Source: Alcanivorax profundi
GTDB lineage: Bacteria > Pseudomonadota > Gammaproteobacteria > Pseudomonadales > Alcanivoracaceae
Reading direction: 5' to 3'
Length of the DNA: 64,000 nt
Assembly (NCBI RefSeq): GCF_003597125.1
Contig: NZ_QYYA01000002.1
Coordinates: forward strand, 186,001 to 250,000
A model generated the notes under the pieces. That model was given only the letters and a program-made list of their open reading frames with translations. It was not told the origin of the DNA and made no database searches. Positions 17,989 through 27,635 of this stretch are shown here, piece after piece. The position numbers and the translations under genes were made by a program. How positions within the stretch are numbered: position 1 is the first letter of the stretch; each line of letters begins with the position of its first letter.

Positions 17989-18603
17989 TTATTTCTCGGG
18001 GACGTTGTACTCAAAACGCGGCAGGTGCCACTGATAACGGATCGCCAGCATGCGGACCGTAAATCCAGCGGCCAGCGTCAACAGCGTGATCAGCCAGGCC
18101 GGCCAGGCCATCTGTTGCAACACCAGAAACAGGCAAGCCGACCCCAGCGACACCACCGCATACAGTTCCTTCTGAAACACCAGCGGAACACGGTTGCACA
18201 GCAGGTCACGAATCACCCCGCCAAAGATGCCGGTAATCAGCCCTGCCAGTACCGCCACCGGCATGCCCAGCCCCATGCTTTGTGCCACTTTCACACCAAT
18301 AATCGTGAACGCCACCAGTCCGAGGGCATCCAGCATCAGAAACAGCATGCGCAGGCGGGACATGAGCGGTGCAATCCAGATGGTCAGCAACGCCGCCGAG
18401 GTCGTCAGCAACAGATATTCCGGGTGGGCAACCCAGGTCAGCGGGTAATGCCCCAACAAGAGGTCACGGATAGAGCCGCCCCCAAACGCGGTGACGGTGG
18501 CAATCATCACCACCCCGAACAAATCCATGCGCAATCGCCCCGCCGCCAACGCCCCGGTCATAGCTTCAGCAGTGATACCGATCAGGTACAGGGTCAGCAG
18601 CAT
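17989..18603 (-). CDS. Trimeric intracellular cation (TRIC) channel family protein, YicG-like
   Basis: This 204-residue membrane protein has seven hydrophobic segments arranged as two homologous halves. Each half carries the GGG-x-RDLL motif (FGGGSIRDLLLG and FGGVIRDLLCN). This is the UPF0126/YicG family, the prokaryotic branch of TRIC channels. E. coli YicG has been linked to glycine uptake, and archaeal and bacterial homologues form potassium-permeable trimers. It ends three bases after the convergent DUF2218 gene, and cvfB lies 26 bp upstream on the same strand. Confidence 0.85.
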   Translation of the reverse strand: MLLTLYLIGITAEAMTGALAAGRLRMDLFGVVMIATVTAFGGGSIRDLLLGHYPLTWVAHPEYLLLTTSAALLTIWIAPLMSRLRMLFLMLDALGLVAFTIIGVKVAQSMGLGMPVAVLAGLITGIFGGVIRDLLCNRVPLVFQKELYAVVSLGSACLFLVLQQMAWPAWLITLLTLAAGFTVRMLAIRYQWHLPRFEYNVPEK

Positions 18604-18629
18604 GGAGATTCCTCGAGCAGGAAGATTTA

Positions 18630-19469
18630 TCAGGCTTTGCGGATACGGTCTTTCTCGATGACGATCTTGCGCGCCTTGTAGAGCCCGCCAATGGCTTGCT
18701 TGAAGGCATTCTTGCTGCAGCGGAAGGCATCGAAGATCGCGTCCGGCGCACTCTTGTCACCCAACGGCAATTCGCCACCGGCGTTTTCCAGTGCTGCCAG
18801 AATCTGCTCGCTCAGGGCATCACTCTTGGCTGCACCCGGCGCATTCAGGGACAAGCTGAGTTTGCCGTCTTCGCGCAGACGCTGCACATAGCCGGTGACC
18901 CGCTGGCCAGGTTTAAGCGGCGCACGCAGTTCCTTGCGGGCAATCATGCCCCAATAACGATGATTGACGACCATCTTCCAGCCCAGATCGGTCTCCCGCC
19001 CGGCAATCAGGGCCACCTCATCACCTTGCTGGAATTCATTGCAGGTATCTTTCAGGAAACGATCCAGCTTGGCACTGGCCAACAACCGCCCTTCCCGATC
19101 GGTGGTCACCATGACCAGCGCCCGACCTCCGGGCCGCAAGGGGGCGGTCTGTTCAGCCAAAGGCAACAACAGATCCTTGGGCATACCCCAATCCAGAAAA
19201 GCGCCTAACTTGCTGGTGGAGACCACGCCCAGACTGGCAACTTCGCCCCGTTGTACCTTGGGCGCTTTTACCGACGCCATGGTGCTGCCCTGGCCATCGT
19301 TGTAAAGCGTGACCAGCACGCTGTCACCGGGTTGCAGGTCACCGGCTTCCCGGGTCGGAAGCAACACATCGCCCAATGGGCCGCCGTCCAGTAACAGGCC
19401 ATTACGCACCGCCCGAATCACTTCCAGCGAATACCGACGCCCCAGCGTCAGGGAAGAAGAAGCCGTCAT
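18630..19469 (-). CDS. CvfB-like S1 RNA-binding protein
   Basis: This 279-residue protein has consecutive S1-like OB-folds. LGVVSTSKLGAFLDWGMPKDLLLPLAEQ is the hallmark second S1 domain of CvfB/YitL, and the C-terminus (DAFRCSKNAFKQAIGGLYK) is the winged-helix tail. CvfB binds RNA and influences virulence factor expression in Staphylococcus; in proteobacteria its role is unclear. It is the middle gene of a minus-strand run with the TRIC channel gene. Confidence 0.85.
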   Translation of the reverse strand: MTASSSLTLGRRYSLEVIRAVRNGLLLDGGPLGDVLLPTREAGDLQPGDSVLVTLYNDGQGSTMASVKAPKVQRGEVASLGVVSTSKLGAFLDWGMPKDLLLPLAEQTAPLRPGGRALVMVTTDREGRLLASAKLDRFLKDTCNEFQQGDEVALIAGRETDLGWKMVVNHRYWGMIARKELRAPLKPGQRVTGYVQRLREDGKLSLSLNAPGAAKSDALSEQILAALENAGGELPLGDKSAPDAIFDAFRCSKNAFKQAIGGLYKARKIVIEKDRIRKA

Positions 19470-19563
19470 AAGAGAGTCCGGTTGTCGGAGAGTAAAGGCC
19501 AGGATTTCATCAGGGCCGACATCGCGGGCAGTGCCTTCGAGACCACACCGTGCCCACCTGTGC

Positions 19564-19584
19564 TGTAGCTTGAAGCTTGCCGCT
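19564..19584. repeat. Heptad array B (AGCTTGA flavour, single arm)
   Basis: Three 7-bp units (TGTAGCT, TGAAGCT, TGCCGCT) lie five bases beyond the DUF2058 stop codon. No inverted partner was recognised between here and cvfB. Confidence 0.55.
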
Positions 19585-19589
19585 TTTCA

Positions 19590-20126
19590 TCACCACATCA
19601 GATCATCGGGAATGGGGAAATCCTTGTAGGGATCATCCTCATCCACATCCTGCGCACCGCGCTCATTGAGCACCAGAATGGGGGCGTCATCACGCTGGCG
19701 GATCTTTTCAGCCACCACCGTGGGGACCAGCTCAACGCCCTCACCCAGTGCGACAATGGCAACCTGACCTCGCTCCAGCTGTTGCTGCTGTTTTGCCGTA
19801 ACCCAGGTTTTCTTGATTTTCTTGTCCTGCACGAACTGATAGGCCACCTCGGCACCGTTTCGGTCGAGGCGACTTTGCTCAATCATTTGCTTGATCTGGG
19901 CAGCAATTTCCTTGCGCTCACGCTCGGCCTTGCGTTCCGCTTCGCGCTGGCGATCGGCTTCGGCTTTTTCCGCCTGCTGACGACGCACCCGCTCGGCGGC
20001 ATCGTCCTGTTCGATCTCGCCACGCTTGACCTTGTTGGCCACTTCACGTTTCTGCTGCTTGGCCCGGCGCGCCTTTTTTTGGTCCGACAGGCCGGCCTTC
20101 ATCAATTGTTCCTGCAGGGAGCTCAT
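19590..20126 (-). CDS. DUF2058 family protein (YaiL-like)
   Basis: This 178-residue protein starts with a highly charged coiled-coil region: LQEQLMKAGLSDQKKARRAK, then lysine/glutamate-rich helix to about residue 90. A compact C-terminal domain ends in DPYKDFPIPDDLMW. This is the DUF2058/YaiL family, proposed to be nucleoprotein- or polysome-associated. The basic N-terminus fits nucleic acid binding. No specific function can be assigned. Confidence 0.85.
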   Translation of the reverse strand: MSSLQEQLMKAGLSDQKKARRAKQQKREVANKVKRGEIEQDDAAERVRRQQAEKAEADRQREAERKAERERKEIAAQIKQMIEQSRLDRNGAEVAYQFVQDKKIKKTWVTAKQQQQLERGQVAIVALGEGVELVPTVVAEKIRQRDDAPILVLNERGAQDVDEDDPYKDFPIPDDLMW

Positions 20127-20195
20127 GGCAAATCTCTCATCTATCAGTGACCAGAATCGTCGCAGGGCAAACTGGTTGCCCTTCCGTCTGGCGGC

Positions 20196-20717
20196 TTAAC
20201 GGGCCAGGGGCGTTGCCGGAGCCGTCCCCAGCAGCGGCTGAGCGCGTCGGAAGCGGGCATCATAGCCCGGCTGCCACGGGAACACCCCTTTCGGGTCAGG
20301 CCAGACCATCTGCAACGCCGGATATGGCGCTGGCAGGCTCTGGTAGAACCAGTTGGCAAAGCCCAGGTATTCCTTGTAGTGCGCAAACCCCACCGGAAGG
20401 AACATGACCTCGAGACCATCGGCAATATCATTGTATAGCCGGTAGGGCTGATACGGCTTGTTCAGGCCACGAATACGCACTGCAGCGCTGTCGAGCAAGC
20501 GGCTGGCCAGCGCGTCCTTCAACCCCACCACGATCAGCTCGGGGTGGTTCAAGTTCAGGAAATGCCCCACGCTAAAAGTATAGCCAGGCTGACCATCACC
20601 TCCAGGCACGGCAAAATGGTGCCATCCCTTGCGCTGGATATCTGCCAGTAGCACCTCATCTTCTGCATCTTCCGGGGCGGGGTAACGGAACTGACCGGGC
20701 ATCTCGTCAAGAAACAT
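20196..20717 (-). CDS. DUF4262 domain protein
   Basis: This 173-residue protein matches DUF4262: IQRKGWHHFAVPGG, FSVGHFLNLNHPELIVVGL, and the C-terminal GFANWFYQSLPAPYPALQMVWPD-type ending. The family is cytosolic and uncharacterised. The start at 20717 gives the conserved N-terminal acidic segment. It is divergent from the TIGR04219 outer membrane pair and is flanked downstream by DUF2058 on the same strand. Confidence 0.75.
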   Translation of the reverse strand: MFLDEMPGQFRYPAPEDAEDEVLLADIQRKGWHHFAVPGGDGQPGYTFSVGHFLNLNHPELIVVGLKDALASRLLDSAAVRIRGLNKPYQPYRLYNDIADGLEVMFLPVGFAHYKEYLGFANWFYQSLPAPYPALQMVWPDPKGVFPWQPGYDARFRRAQPLLGTAPATPLAR

Positions 20718-20854
20718 GACTGTGTGAACTCCAGGGCCTGCAGCCCGTTAAACACATTTGCGTAGAGCGATTCTAGCAGAATCCGCACTGCCTTGGCGCC
20801 CGGCATCCTCCCTGCGCTATACTTCAGGGACATTCCCTGCCGACTGGATCACTC

Positions 20855-21595
20855 ATGAAACGAACGCTGCTTGCAACCGCCGCCCTGTTTACCTCCTCTG
20901 CCCTGTACGCGGCGCCAGGCCTCACTGTCTATGGCGGTGGGTACAGCTGGGACAGTGAACTGGAAGGCACCTTCTCCTCCGGCGGGGCCAACATTGATGT
21001 GCAGGATGATCTGGGCTTCAACGAAGCCGATCAGGGTGTCCTTTATCTGGGCATTGAACACGCCGTTCCGATCCTCCCCAACTTCCGGGTCCGCTATATG
21101 GATCTTTCTGATACGGCCAGCAACCGTATCCAGCGCACCTTCGAGTTCAATGGCCAGATCTATGTGGCGCAAACCCGAGTCGATACCGACTTTGATATGG
21201 AGATGCTCGATGGCACCTTCTACTACACGCCAGTAGATACTGCCCTGAAACTGGATGTGGGCCTGACCGTCCGCAAGATGGAAGGCTACCTGCATCTCAA
21301 TAGTCTGAATTCCGATGCCCGAATCGACGTCGATGAAATTGTCCCCATGTTGCATCTTGGCGCCAGAGCCAACCTCCCTGTACCCGGTGTCTATGTGGGA
21401 GGGGAAATCAATGCCATTGAATACGATGGCTCTGGCATCAATGATTTCGATGTGCAGGTCGGTTGGCGCTCCGATTACCTGATTGGCATTGAAGTCGGCT
21501 ATAGCTACCTGCAACTGGATCTGGAAGATGTCAGCTCTCTGGACACCGACCTGGAAATGGGCGGCCCTTACCTGGCGCTCTCGATTGGTTTCTGA
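20855..21595 (+). CDS. TIGR04219 family outer membrane beta-barrel protein (copy 1)
   Basis: This 246-residue protein has a signal peptide (MKRTLLATAALFTSSALYA). Alternating amphipathic strands begin with GGGYSWDSELEGTF and end with GGPYLALSIGF, so the C-terminal phenylalanine is that of an outer membrane barrel. TIGR04219 proteins are found in marine gammaproteobacteria and are probably 10- to 12-stranded barrels of unknown role. A second, diverged copy follows 20 bp downstream, so the pair is a tandem duplication and likely one transcript. Confidence 0.82.
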   Translation: MKRTLLATAALFTSSALYAAPGLTVYGGGYSWDSELEGTFSSGGANIDVQDDLGFNEADQGVLYLGIEHAVPILPNFRVRYMDLSDTASNRIQRTFEFNGQIYVAQTRVDTDFDMEMLDGTFYYTPVDTALKLDVGLTVRKMEGYLHLNSLNSDARIDVDEIVPMLHLGARANLPVPGVYVGGEINAIEYDGSGINDFDVQVGWRSDYLIGIEVGYSYLQLDLEDVSSLDTDLEMGGPYLALSIGF

Positions 21596-21615
21596 CCTTG
21601 CAGGAGACCCGAACA

Positions 21616-22380
21616 ATGAAGACAGGGATTGTCCTCGCCTGTGCCAGCCTCGCTATCAGCCATTCTGCCTTGGCCGAGGGCGTCCGTTTATCCGGGGGAG
21701 GGTACAGCTGGAACAGTGAACTGGAGGGCACCATCAGCGACGGAGATGAACTGGATCTGGATAACGATCTGCAGTTCAACCATGCCAGACAGAGCGGCGC
21801 CTACCTCACACTGGAACACGACAATCACTGGCTGCCCAATGCCCGGCTTCGCTACCTGGGGGTGCGCGATGCCGCCAGCACTTCGTCCCCCCGGGATCTG
21901 CAGTTCGCAGGCGAAAGTTTTATTGCCGGAGACCAGATTCGTAACGATCTGGATCTCCGCGTTTCTGATGCCACCCTGTACTACTCTCTCCCCCGCAACA
22001 ACGGAGGCAAAGTGAATGTTGGGCTGGCAGCCCGGGATCTGAACGGCGAACTGGAAATTCTTTCCACTTCGGCACAGGCAATACGCCGCATTGACGAGAC
22101 GCTTCCGGTATTCCATCTGGCGGGGTATTTACCGTTCCCATTGTTATCCGATAACGCGTACCTGGGAGCCGAAGCCAATGGCATCTATCTGGATGAAGAT
22201 CAGTTGGGCGACTTTATTTTACGGGCAGGGTGGCAATCGGATTTTTTACTGGGGCTGGAAGTCGGCTTCCATCAGATGTTCATAAAACTCGACGAGGATT
22301 CCCGGAATCAGGCCGTAAACCTGAAATTTGGGGGCCCGTACGTGGCGCTAACACTGAACTTTCAGGGGCCCGCTTTCTAG
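21616..22380 (+). CDS. TIGR04219 family outer membrane beta-barrel protein (copy 2)
   Basis: This 254-residue protein aligns along its length with the preceding gene: GGGYSWNSELEGTISDG near the N-terminus, LARYLG-type strands in the middle, and GGPYVALTLNF near the C-terminus. It has its own signal peptide (MKTGIVLACASLAISHSALA). ATG 21616 has AGGAG at 21602-21606. Strand ends are shared with copy 1 while the periplasmic and surface segments differ, which suggests functional divergence. It is convergent with an acyltransferase gene seven bases away. Confidence 0.82.
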   Translation: MKTGIVLACASLAISHSALAEGVRLSGGGYSWNSELEGTISDGDELDLDNDLQFNHARQSGAYLTLEHDNHWLPNARLRYLGVRDAASTSSPRDLQFAGESFIAGDQIRNDLDLRVSDATLYYSLPRNNGGKVNVGLAARDLNGELEILSTSAQAIRRIDETLPVFHLAGYLPFPLLSDNAYLGAEANGIYLDEDQLGDFILRAGWQSDFLLGLEVGFHQMFIKLDEDSRNQAVNLKFGGPYVALTLNFQGPAF

Positions 22381-22387
22381 CGAGGAA

Positions 22388-23269
22388 TCAGCTGATTTCT
22401 CGCTTCAGTTCTTGCAAGTGCAGGTCCTTGGCTGCCCACAATTCGCTAACCCACTGCTGTAACTCGGCACGAAACTCGGCATCTTCCTGGTAATCACTGC
22501 GCCACAGGGCGGGATCCAGCGGACGCGTCTGCACGTCCACCACCACGCGATTCACCTTGCCACTTAGCAGTGCCCAGAAACCGGGTGGCGTGCCCTGCGG
22601 ATAGGCGATCGTCACGTCCAGGAGCGCGTCAAGATTATCCCCCAGTGCTGCCAGCACGAAGGCCACACCCCCAGCCTTTGGGTTGAGAAGGTGGGTGTAG
22701 GGCGCCCCCTGTTGCTTGTGCTTGGCCGGTGTAAAACGGGTCCCTTCCAGAAAGTTCACCACCGTAACCGGGATGCCCTGAAACTTTTCACAGGCCCGGC
22801 GGGTAATCTCCAGATCCTTGCCCTTGAGTTCCGGATGTTTCGCCAGCACCGCCTTGCTGTAGCGCTTCATGAACGGATAATCCAGTGCCCAGAACGCCAA
22901 GCCCAGAAACGGCACCCAGATCAACTCCTTCTTTAGGAAGAACTTGAAATACGGGGTCTTGCGATTGAACGCCTGCACCAACGCCGGAATATCGACCCAT
23001 GACTGGTGATTACTGACCACCAGGTAGGAGGTGTCCTGGCGTAACGCTGCCACCCCGCGGATATCCCATTGTGTCGGGGTCATCAAGGCAAAGATCGCCT
23101 TGCAGATTTCCGCCCAGGTTTCGGCAATGGTCATCACCATTACCGAGCAGGCTCGCCGCAGGGCCGCTACCGGCAACAGCAACTTCAGCAGCGCCACCAC
23201 CATCATGGGGCCGATCAATACCAGGGTATTGATCAGCAACAACAACACTGTAATGACGCCCCGTACCAT
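22388..23269 (-). CDS. 1-acyl-sn-glycerol-3-phosphate acyltransferase family protein (YihG/PlsC-like)
   Basis: This 293-residue protein has two N-terminal membrane segments and the acyltransferase motifs SNHQSWVDIP (NHxxxxD-type catalytic pair) and NFLEGTRF. These place it with the YihG branch of lysophosphatidate acyltransferases, which adds fatty acyl chains during phospholipid synthesis. It lies 24 bp after parC on the same strand; a PlsC gene follows parC in E. coli too, so the context is conserved. Head-group and chain preferences are not predictable here. Confidence 0.85.
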   Translation of the reverse strand: MVRGVITVLLLLINTLVLIGPMMVVALLKLLLPVAALRRACSVMVMTIAETWAEICKAIFALMTPTQWDIRGVAALRQDTSYLVVSNHQSWVDIPALVQAFNRKTPYFKFFLKKELIWVPFLGLAFWALDYPFMKRYSKAVLAKHPELKGKDLEITRRACEKFQGIPVTVVNFLEGTRFTPAKHKQQGAPYTHLLNPKAGGVAFVLAALGDNLDALLDVTIAYPQGTPPGFWALLSGKVNRVVVDVQTRPLDPALWRSDYQEDAEFRAELQQWVSELWAAKDLHLQELKREIS

Positions 23270-23293
23270 TACTGTTCCCTCAGTCCCTGCTGT

Positions 23294-25534
23294 TTAAGCG
23301 CCCTTTCTCTCAACAGCCATGCTGTCCACGTTCTGGAAACCACGTGGCAGCTTGGCACCCCGGCGGCCCCGTTCACCGTAGTAATGCTCCAGGTCAGATG
23401 CCTTCAGCGTCAGGTGGCGTTTACCAGCAAAGATGGTTAACGAATCCTGCGGCCCCAACACCTGCACGTCTTGCACAAACTCTTCCCGTGCCGCCACCCG
23501 TGCAGACGGTATCGACATCATCTTGTTGCCTTTACCGCGCGCCATTTCCGGCAGCTCCTTGACCGGGAAGACCAACAAACGCCCTTCGTTGGACACCAGT
23601 GCGATAAGGTCATCGCTGACACTGCCCACCGCCTGCGGTACCAGCACCTTGGCCCCCTTGGGCACGCTCAGCGCGGCCTTGCCCGCCTTCTTGTTAGCGA
23701 GCAGATCGGTATAGCGCACCACAAAGCCGTAGCCGGCATCGGTGCTCATCAGGAAGGCATCCTTTTCCTTGCCCATGACGGCGGCCATGAAAATGGCCCC
23801 CGAGGGCGGACTGACCCGCCCGGACAACGGCTCGCCCTGGCCTCGGGCGCTGGGCAGGGTATGTGCAGGGAGGGAATAACTGCGCCCGGTACTGTCGATA
23901 AAGCACACCGGCTGATTCGACTTGCCCCGGGCACTGGCGCGGTATTTGTCGCCGGCCTTGTAGCTGAGGCCTTCCACATCCACATCATGCCCCTTGGCAG
24001 CACGCACCCAGCCTTTTTCAGACAGCACCACCGTCACCGGATCGGCACTGACCAGATCGGTTTCATCCAGCGCGGAAGCGGCACTGCGTTCCACCAGCGG
24101 CGAGCGACGGTCATCCCCGTATTTCTCAGCGTCTTCCTTCAGCTCTTTCGCCACCAGTTTCTTCATGCGGGCCGTGGAGCCGAGCGTGGCTTCCAGGGTT
24201 TCACGTTCTTCGTTGAGCTCATCCTGCTCGCCACGAATCTTCATTTCCTCGAGTTTGGCCAGGTGGCGCAATTTCAGTTCGAGGATGGCTTCGGCCTGGC
24301 GGTCGGAAATCCCGAAGCGCTCCATCAGCACCGGCTTGGGCGCATCTTCGGTACGAATGATGTGGATCACTTCATCAATATTGAGGAATGCGACCAACAA
24401 GCCTTCCAGGATATGCAGGCGTTCGAGCACCTTGTCGAGGCGGTGCTGCAAGCGACGGCGCACCGTGACCATGCGGAACTGCAACCACTCGTTGAGAATG
24501 GTGTCCAGGCTCTTCACCTGTGGCCGGCCATCAATGCCGATCATGTTCAGGTTAACCCGGTAGTTCTTTTCCAGATCCGTGGTAGCAAACAGGTGCCCCA
24601 TGAGCTGCTCAATATCCACCCGGTTGGATTTGGGTGTAATCACCAGCCGGGTCGGATTCTCGTGATCGGATTCATCACGCAGGTCGCTGACCATGGGCAG
24701 CTTTTTCTTGTTCATCTGGTCGGCGATCTGCTCCAGCACCTTGGCGCCGGAGACCTGATACGGCAGCGCCGTGACCACGATATCGCCATCCTCACGCTCG
24801 TAAACGGCACGCTGTTTCAGCGACCCCTTGCCCTCGGCGTACATGCGGATGATGTCGTTGATCGGGGTAATGATTTCCGCCTCGGTGGGGAAATCCGGCC
24901 CGGTAATATGCTCCATCAAATCATCCAGCGAGGCGCCGGGATCTTTCAGCAGATGGATACAGGCGTTGGCGACTTCACGCAGGTTATGGGGCGGAATGTC
25001 TGTGCTCATGCCCACCGCAATACCGGTGGTGCCATTGAGCAGCACATTGGGCAGTCGTGCCGGCAGCAGCTTCGGCTCATCCATGGTGCCATCGAAGTTC
25101 GGCACCCATTCCACCGTGCCCTGCCCCAGCTCCGCCAGTAGCACCTCGGCATAGGGCGCCAACTTGGATTCGGTATAACGCATGGCCGCGAAGGACTTCG
25201 GATCATCCGCGCTGCCCCAGTTACCCTGACCATCCACCAACGGATAGCGGTAACTGAACGGCTGCGCCATCAATACCATGGCCTCGTAACAGGCCGAGTC
25301 TCCATGGGGGTGATACTTACCCAGTACATCACCCACGGTACGGGCGGACTTCTTGTACTTGGCGGTATTCTTCAGGCCCAGCTCACTCATCGCGTACACG
25401 ATTCGACGCTGCACCGGTTTCAGGCCGTCACCGATATTCGGCAGGGCCCGATCGAGAATCACGTACATGGAATAATCCAGGTACGCTTTTTCGGTGTATT
25501 CCCTCAGGGGAAAACTTTCAAATTCGTCAGCCAT
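23294..25534 (-). CDS. parC: DNA topoisomerase IV subunit A
   Basis: This 746-residue protein has the full ParC architecture. The catalytic tyrosine is Y120 in FAAMRYTE, and the quinolone-resistance region [12 protein letters not shown] has S80 and E84, the same residues as quinolone-sensitive E. coli. The C-terminal domain contains degenerate GyrA-type blades. With ParE it decatenates sister chromosomes. It is downstream of parE in the same orientation; the 118-bp gap holds heptad element C, which could separate their expression. Confidence 0.97.
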   Translation of the reverse strand: MADEFESFPLREYTEKAYLDYSMYVILDRALPNIGDGLKPVQRRIVYAMSELGLKNTAKYKKSARTVGDVLGKYHPHGDSACYEAMVLMAQPFSYRYPLVDGQGNWGSADDPKSFAAMRYTESKLAPYAEVLLAELGQGTVEWVPNFDGTMDEPKLLPARLPNVLLNGTTGIAVGMSTDIPPHNLREVANACIHLLKDPGASLDDLMEHITGPDFPTEAEIITPINDIIRMYAEGKGSLKQRAVYEREDGDIVVTALPYQVSGAKVLEQIADQMNKKKLPMVSDLRDESDHENPTRLVITPKSNRVDIEQLMGHLFATTDLEKNYRVNLNMIGIDGRPQVKSLDTILNEWLQFRMVTVRRRLQHRLDKVLERLHILEGLLVAFLNIDEVIHIIRTEDAPKPVLMERFGISDRQAEAILELKLRHLAKLEEMKIRGEQDELNEERETLEATLGSTARMKKLVAKELKEDAEKYGDDRRSPLVERSAASALDETDLVSADPVTVVLSEKGWVRAAKGHDVDVEGLSYKAGDKYRASARGKSNQPVCFIDSTGRSYSLPAHTLPSARGQGEPLSGRVSPPSGAIFMAAVMGKEKDAFLMSTDAGYGFVVRYTDLLANKKAGKAALSVPKGAKVLVPQAVGSVSDDLIALVSNEGRLLVFPVKELPEMARGKGNKMMSIPSARVAAREEFVQDVQVLGPQDSLTIFAGKRHLTLKASDLEHYYGERGRRGAKLPRGFQNVDSMAVERKGA

Positions 25535-25557
25535 TTTTGCTCGCTATACTCACTTTA

Positions 25558-25636
25558 GTCTGACGTCGGACGTCTGAAGTCGGACGACAAAACCGATTAT
25601 TCCCTTGCGTCAGACGTCCGAACCCAGACGTCCGAC
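25558..25636. repeat. Heptad-bordered element C (GTCTGAC flavour) between parE and parC
   Basis: Left array on the plus strand: GTCTGAC, GTCGGAC, GTCTGAA, GTCGGAC (25558-25585). Right array on the minus strand: GTCGGAC, GTCTGGG, TTCGGAC, GTCTGAC (25609-25636). Only 23 bases separate them, so the two arms can form a long stem. The element fills the parE-parC gap. Confidence 0.8.
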
Positions 25637-25652
25637 CCGCCGCAGCGCAGCG

Positions 25653-27539
25653 CTACACTTCAGCCAGATTCCCCTTTTCTTCCAGCCAGATCTTGCGATC
25701 CGAGGCGCGCTTCTTGCTCAGCAACATGTCCATCAACTGGTGGGTGTCATCGTCGCCACTGATGGACAGGCGCACCAGACGGCGGGTGTCGCGGGCCATG
25801 GTGGTTTCACGCAATTGCAGCGGGTTCATTTCGCCCAGCCCCTTGAATCGGGTGACGTTAACCTTGCCCCGCTTCTTCTCGGCCTTGATGCGATCGAGCA
25901 CCCCTTCGCGTTCGTCCTTGTCCAGGGCGTAGTAGACGTCCTTGCCCACATCGATGCGGTACAGCGGTGGCATGGCCACAAACACATGACCATTTTTCAC
26001 CAGCGCGGGGAAATGCCGCAGGAACAAGGCGCAGATCAGGGTCGCGATGTGCAGACCGTCAGAGTCCGCATCGGCAAGAATGCAGACCTTGCCATAGCGC
26101 AAGCCACTGAGATCATCACTGCCCGGCTCGATCCCCAGTGCCACCGCAATATCATGGATTTCCTGACTGCCCAGCACCTCACCAGAGTCCACTTCCCAGG
26201 TGTTCATGATCTTGCCCCGCAGGGGCATGATCGCCTGATAGACCCGGTCACGGGCCTGCTTGGCACTGCCCCCGGCAGAATCCCCTTCCACCAGAAAGAT
26301 TTCACTCTGGGACGGATCATCGCTGGTACAGTCGGCCAGCTTGCCGGGCAACGCCGGGCCGCTGGTGACTTTTTTGCGCGTGACCTTTTTGGCCGCACGC
26401 AACCGTTTCTGGGCATTGTTGATACACAGGTCCGCCAGCTTCTCGGCTTCGTCGGTGTGCTGGTTCAACCACAGGGAAAAGGCATCCTTCACCACGCCAG
26501 ACACGAACGCCGCCGTCTGCCGTGAGCTCAGCCGCTCTTTGGTCTGGCCGGCGAACTGCGGATCCTGCATCTTGACGCTCAGGACGTAGGCCGCCCGGTC
26601 CCAGATGTCTTCCGGGGTCAGCTTCACCCCACGGGGCAACAGGTTGCGGAACTCACAGAACTCACGCATGGCCTCCAGCAAACCGGAACGCAACCCGTTC
26701 ACGTGCGTGCCGCCCTGGGCGGTGGGAATCAGGTTAACGTAGGACTCCTGCACCAGCTCGCCACCTTCCGGCAACCACATGACAGCCCAGTCCACTGCCT
26801 CGGTCTCGGCACTCATGGCGCCGTTGAAGGGCTCTTCCGGCACCCGCTCCCAGCCGGTAGCCGATTCCAGCAGATATTCAATCAAGCCGTCTTCAAACTG
26901 CCAAGTCTCGGTTTCTCCGCTGAGCTGGTTTTCCAGAATGACCTTCAGGCCCGGGCACAATACGGCCTTGGCCCGCAGCAGGTGCTTGAGCCGCGAAACG
27001 GAAATCTTCGGGGAGTCGAAATACGACGGGTCTGGCCAGAAGCGTAGAATGGTACCGGTGTTGCGCTTGCCCACCGTGTCCACCACTTCCAGTTCGCTGC
27101 GCTTTTCGCCATCGCCAAACTCGATGCGGTGCAGCTGCCCGTCACGTTTGACCAGCACTTCCAGCTTGGTGGACAGGGCATTCACCACCGACACACCCAC
27201 ACCGTGCAAACCACCGCTGAACTGGTAGTTGTTGTTGGAAAACTTGCCGCCCGCATGCAGGGTGGAAAGGATCACCTCCACCCCGGGTTTCTTCTGCACC
27301 GGGTGCAGGTCCACCGGCATCCCGCGGCCATCATCTTCCACTTCCACGCCACCGTCCTTGAACAGGGTGACCTTGATGGACTTGGCATGGCCCGCCAGTG
27401 CTTCATCGACCGAGTTGTCGATCACTTCCTGGGCCAGGTGGTTGGGGCGGGTGGTGTCGGTGTACATGCCGGGACGCTTGCGCACCGGCTCCAGGCCCGA
27501 CAGTACTTCAATATTCTCGGACGTATAGTTGTTGGTCAT
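25653..27539 (-). CDS. parE: DNA topoisomerase IV subunit B
   Basis: This 628-residue GHKL ATPase has the N-box DNSVDEALAGHAK, the ATP-lid DDGRGMPVDLHP, and the Toprim signature VEGDSAGGSAKQARDR with the later DADSDG metal site. It supplies the ATPase and cleavage-site metal for topoisomerase IV. It lies between heptad elements C and D, both of the GTCTGAC flavour, within the conserved thiC-to-parC run. Confidence 0.97.
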   Translation of the reverse strand: MTNNYTSENIEVLSGLEPVRKRPGMYTDTTRPNHLAQEVIDNSVDEALAGHAKSIKVTLFKDGGVEVEDDGRGMPVDLHPVQKKPGVEVILSTLHAGGKFSNNNYQFSGGLHGVGVSVVNALSTKLEVLVKRDGQLHRIEFGDGEKRSELEVVDTVGKRNTGTILRFWPDPSYFDSPKISVSRLKHLLRAKAVLCPGLKVILENQLSGETETWQFEDGLIEYLLESATGWERVPEEPFNGAMSAETEAVDWAVMWLPEGGELVQESYVNLIPTAQGGTHVNGLRSGLLEAMREFCEFRNLLPRGVKLTPEDIWDRAAYVLSVKMQDPQFAGQTKERLSSRQTAAFVSGVVKDAFSLWLNQHTDEAEKLADLCINNAQKRLRAAKKVTRKKVTSGPALPGKLADCTSDDPSQSEIFLVEGDSAGGSAKQARDRVYQAIMPLRGKIMNTWEVDSGEVLGSQEIHDIAVALGIEPGSDDLSGLRYGKVCILADADSDGLHIATLICALFLRHFPALVKNGHVFVAMPPLYRIDVGKDVYYALDKDEREGVLDRIKAEKKRGKVNVTRFKGLGEMNPLQLRETTMARDTRRLVRLSISGDDDTHQLMDMLLSKKRASDRKIWLEEKGNLAEV

Positions 27540-27558
27540 AAAGTATCTTGAATTCAGG

Positions 27559-27635
27559 GTCGGACGTCTGACGTTGGACGCCGGACGACTGACAAACGGG
27601 TTGTCGCGTCAGACGTCAGACTGCCGACGTCAGAC
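27559..27635. repeat. Heptad-bordered element D (GTCTGAC flavour) between yqiA and parE
   Basis: Left array on the plus strand: GTCGGAC, GTCTGAC, GTTGGAC, GCCGGAC, GACTGAC (27559-27593). Right array, read on the minus strand: GTCTGAC, GTCGGCA, GTCTGAC, GTCTGAC (27608-27635). The right array overlaps the last codons and the TGA of yqiA. Same flavour as element C on the other side of parE. Confidence 0.8.

Noticed and set aside
23294-25534. Quinolone-resistance substitutions in ParC
   Set aside because: S80 and E84 are both present as in sensitive enzymes.
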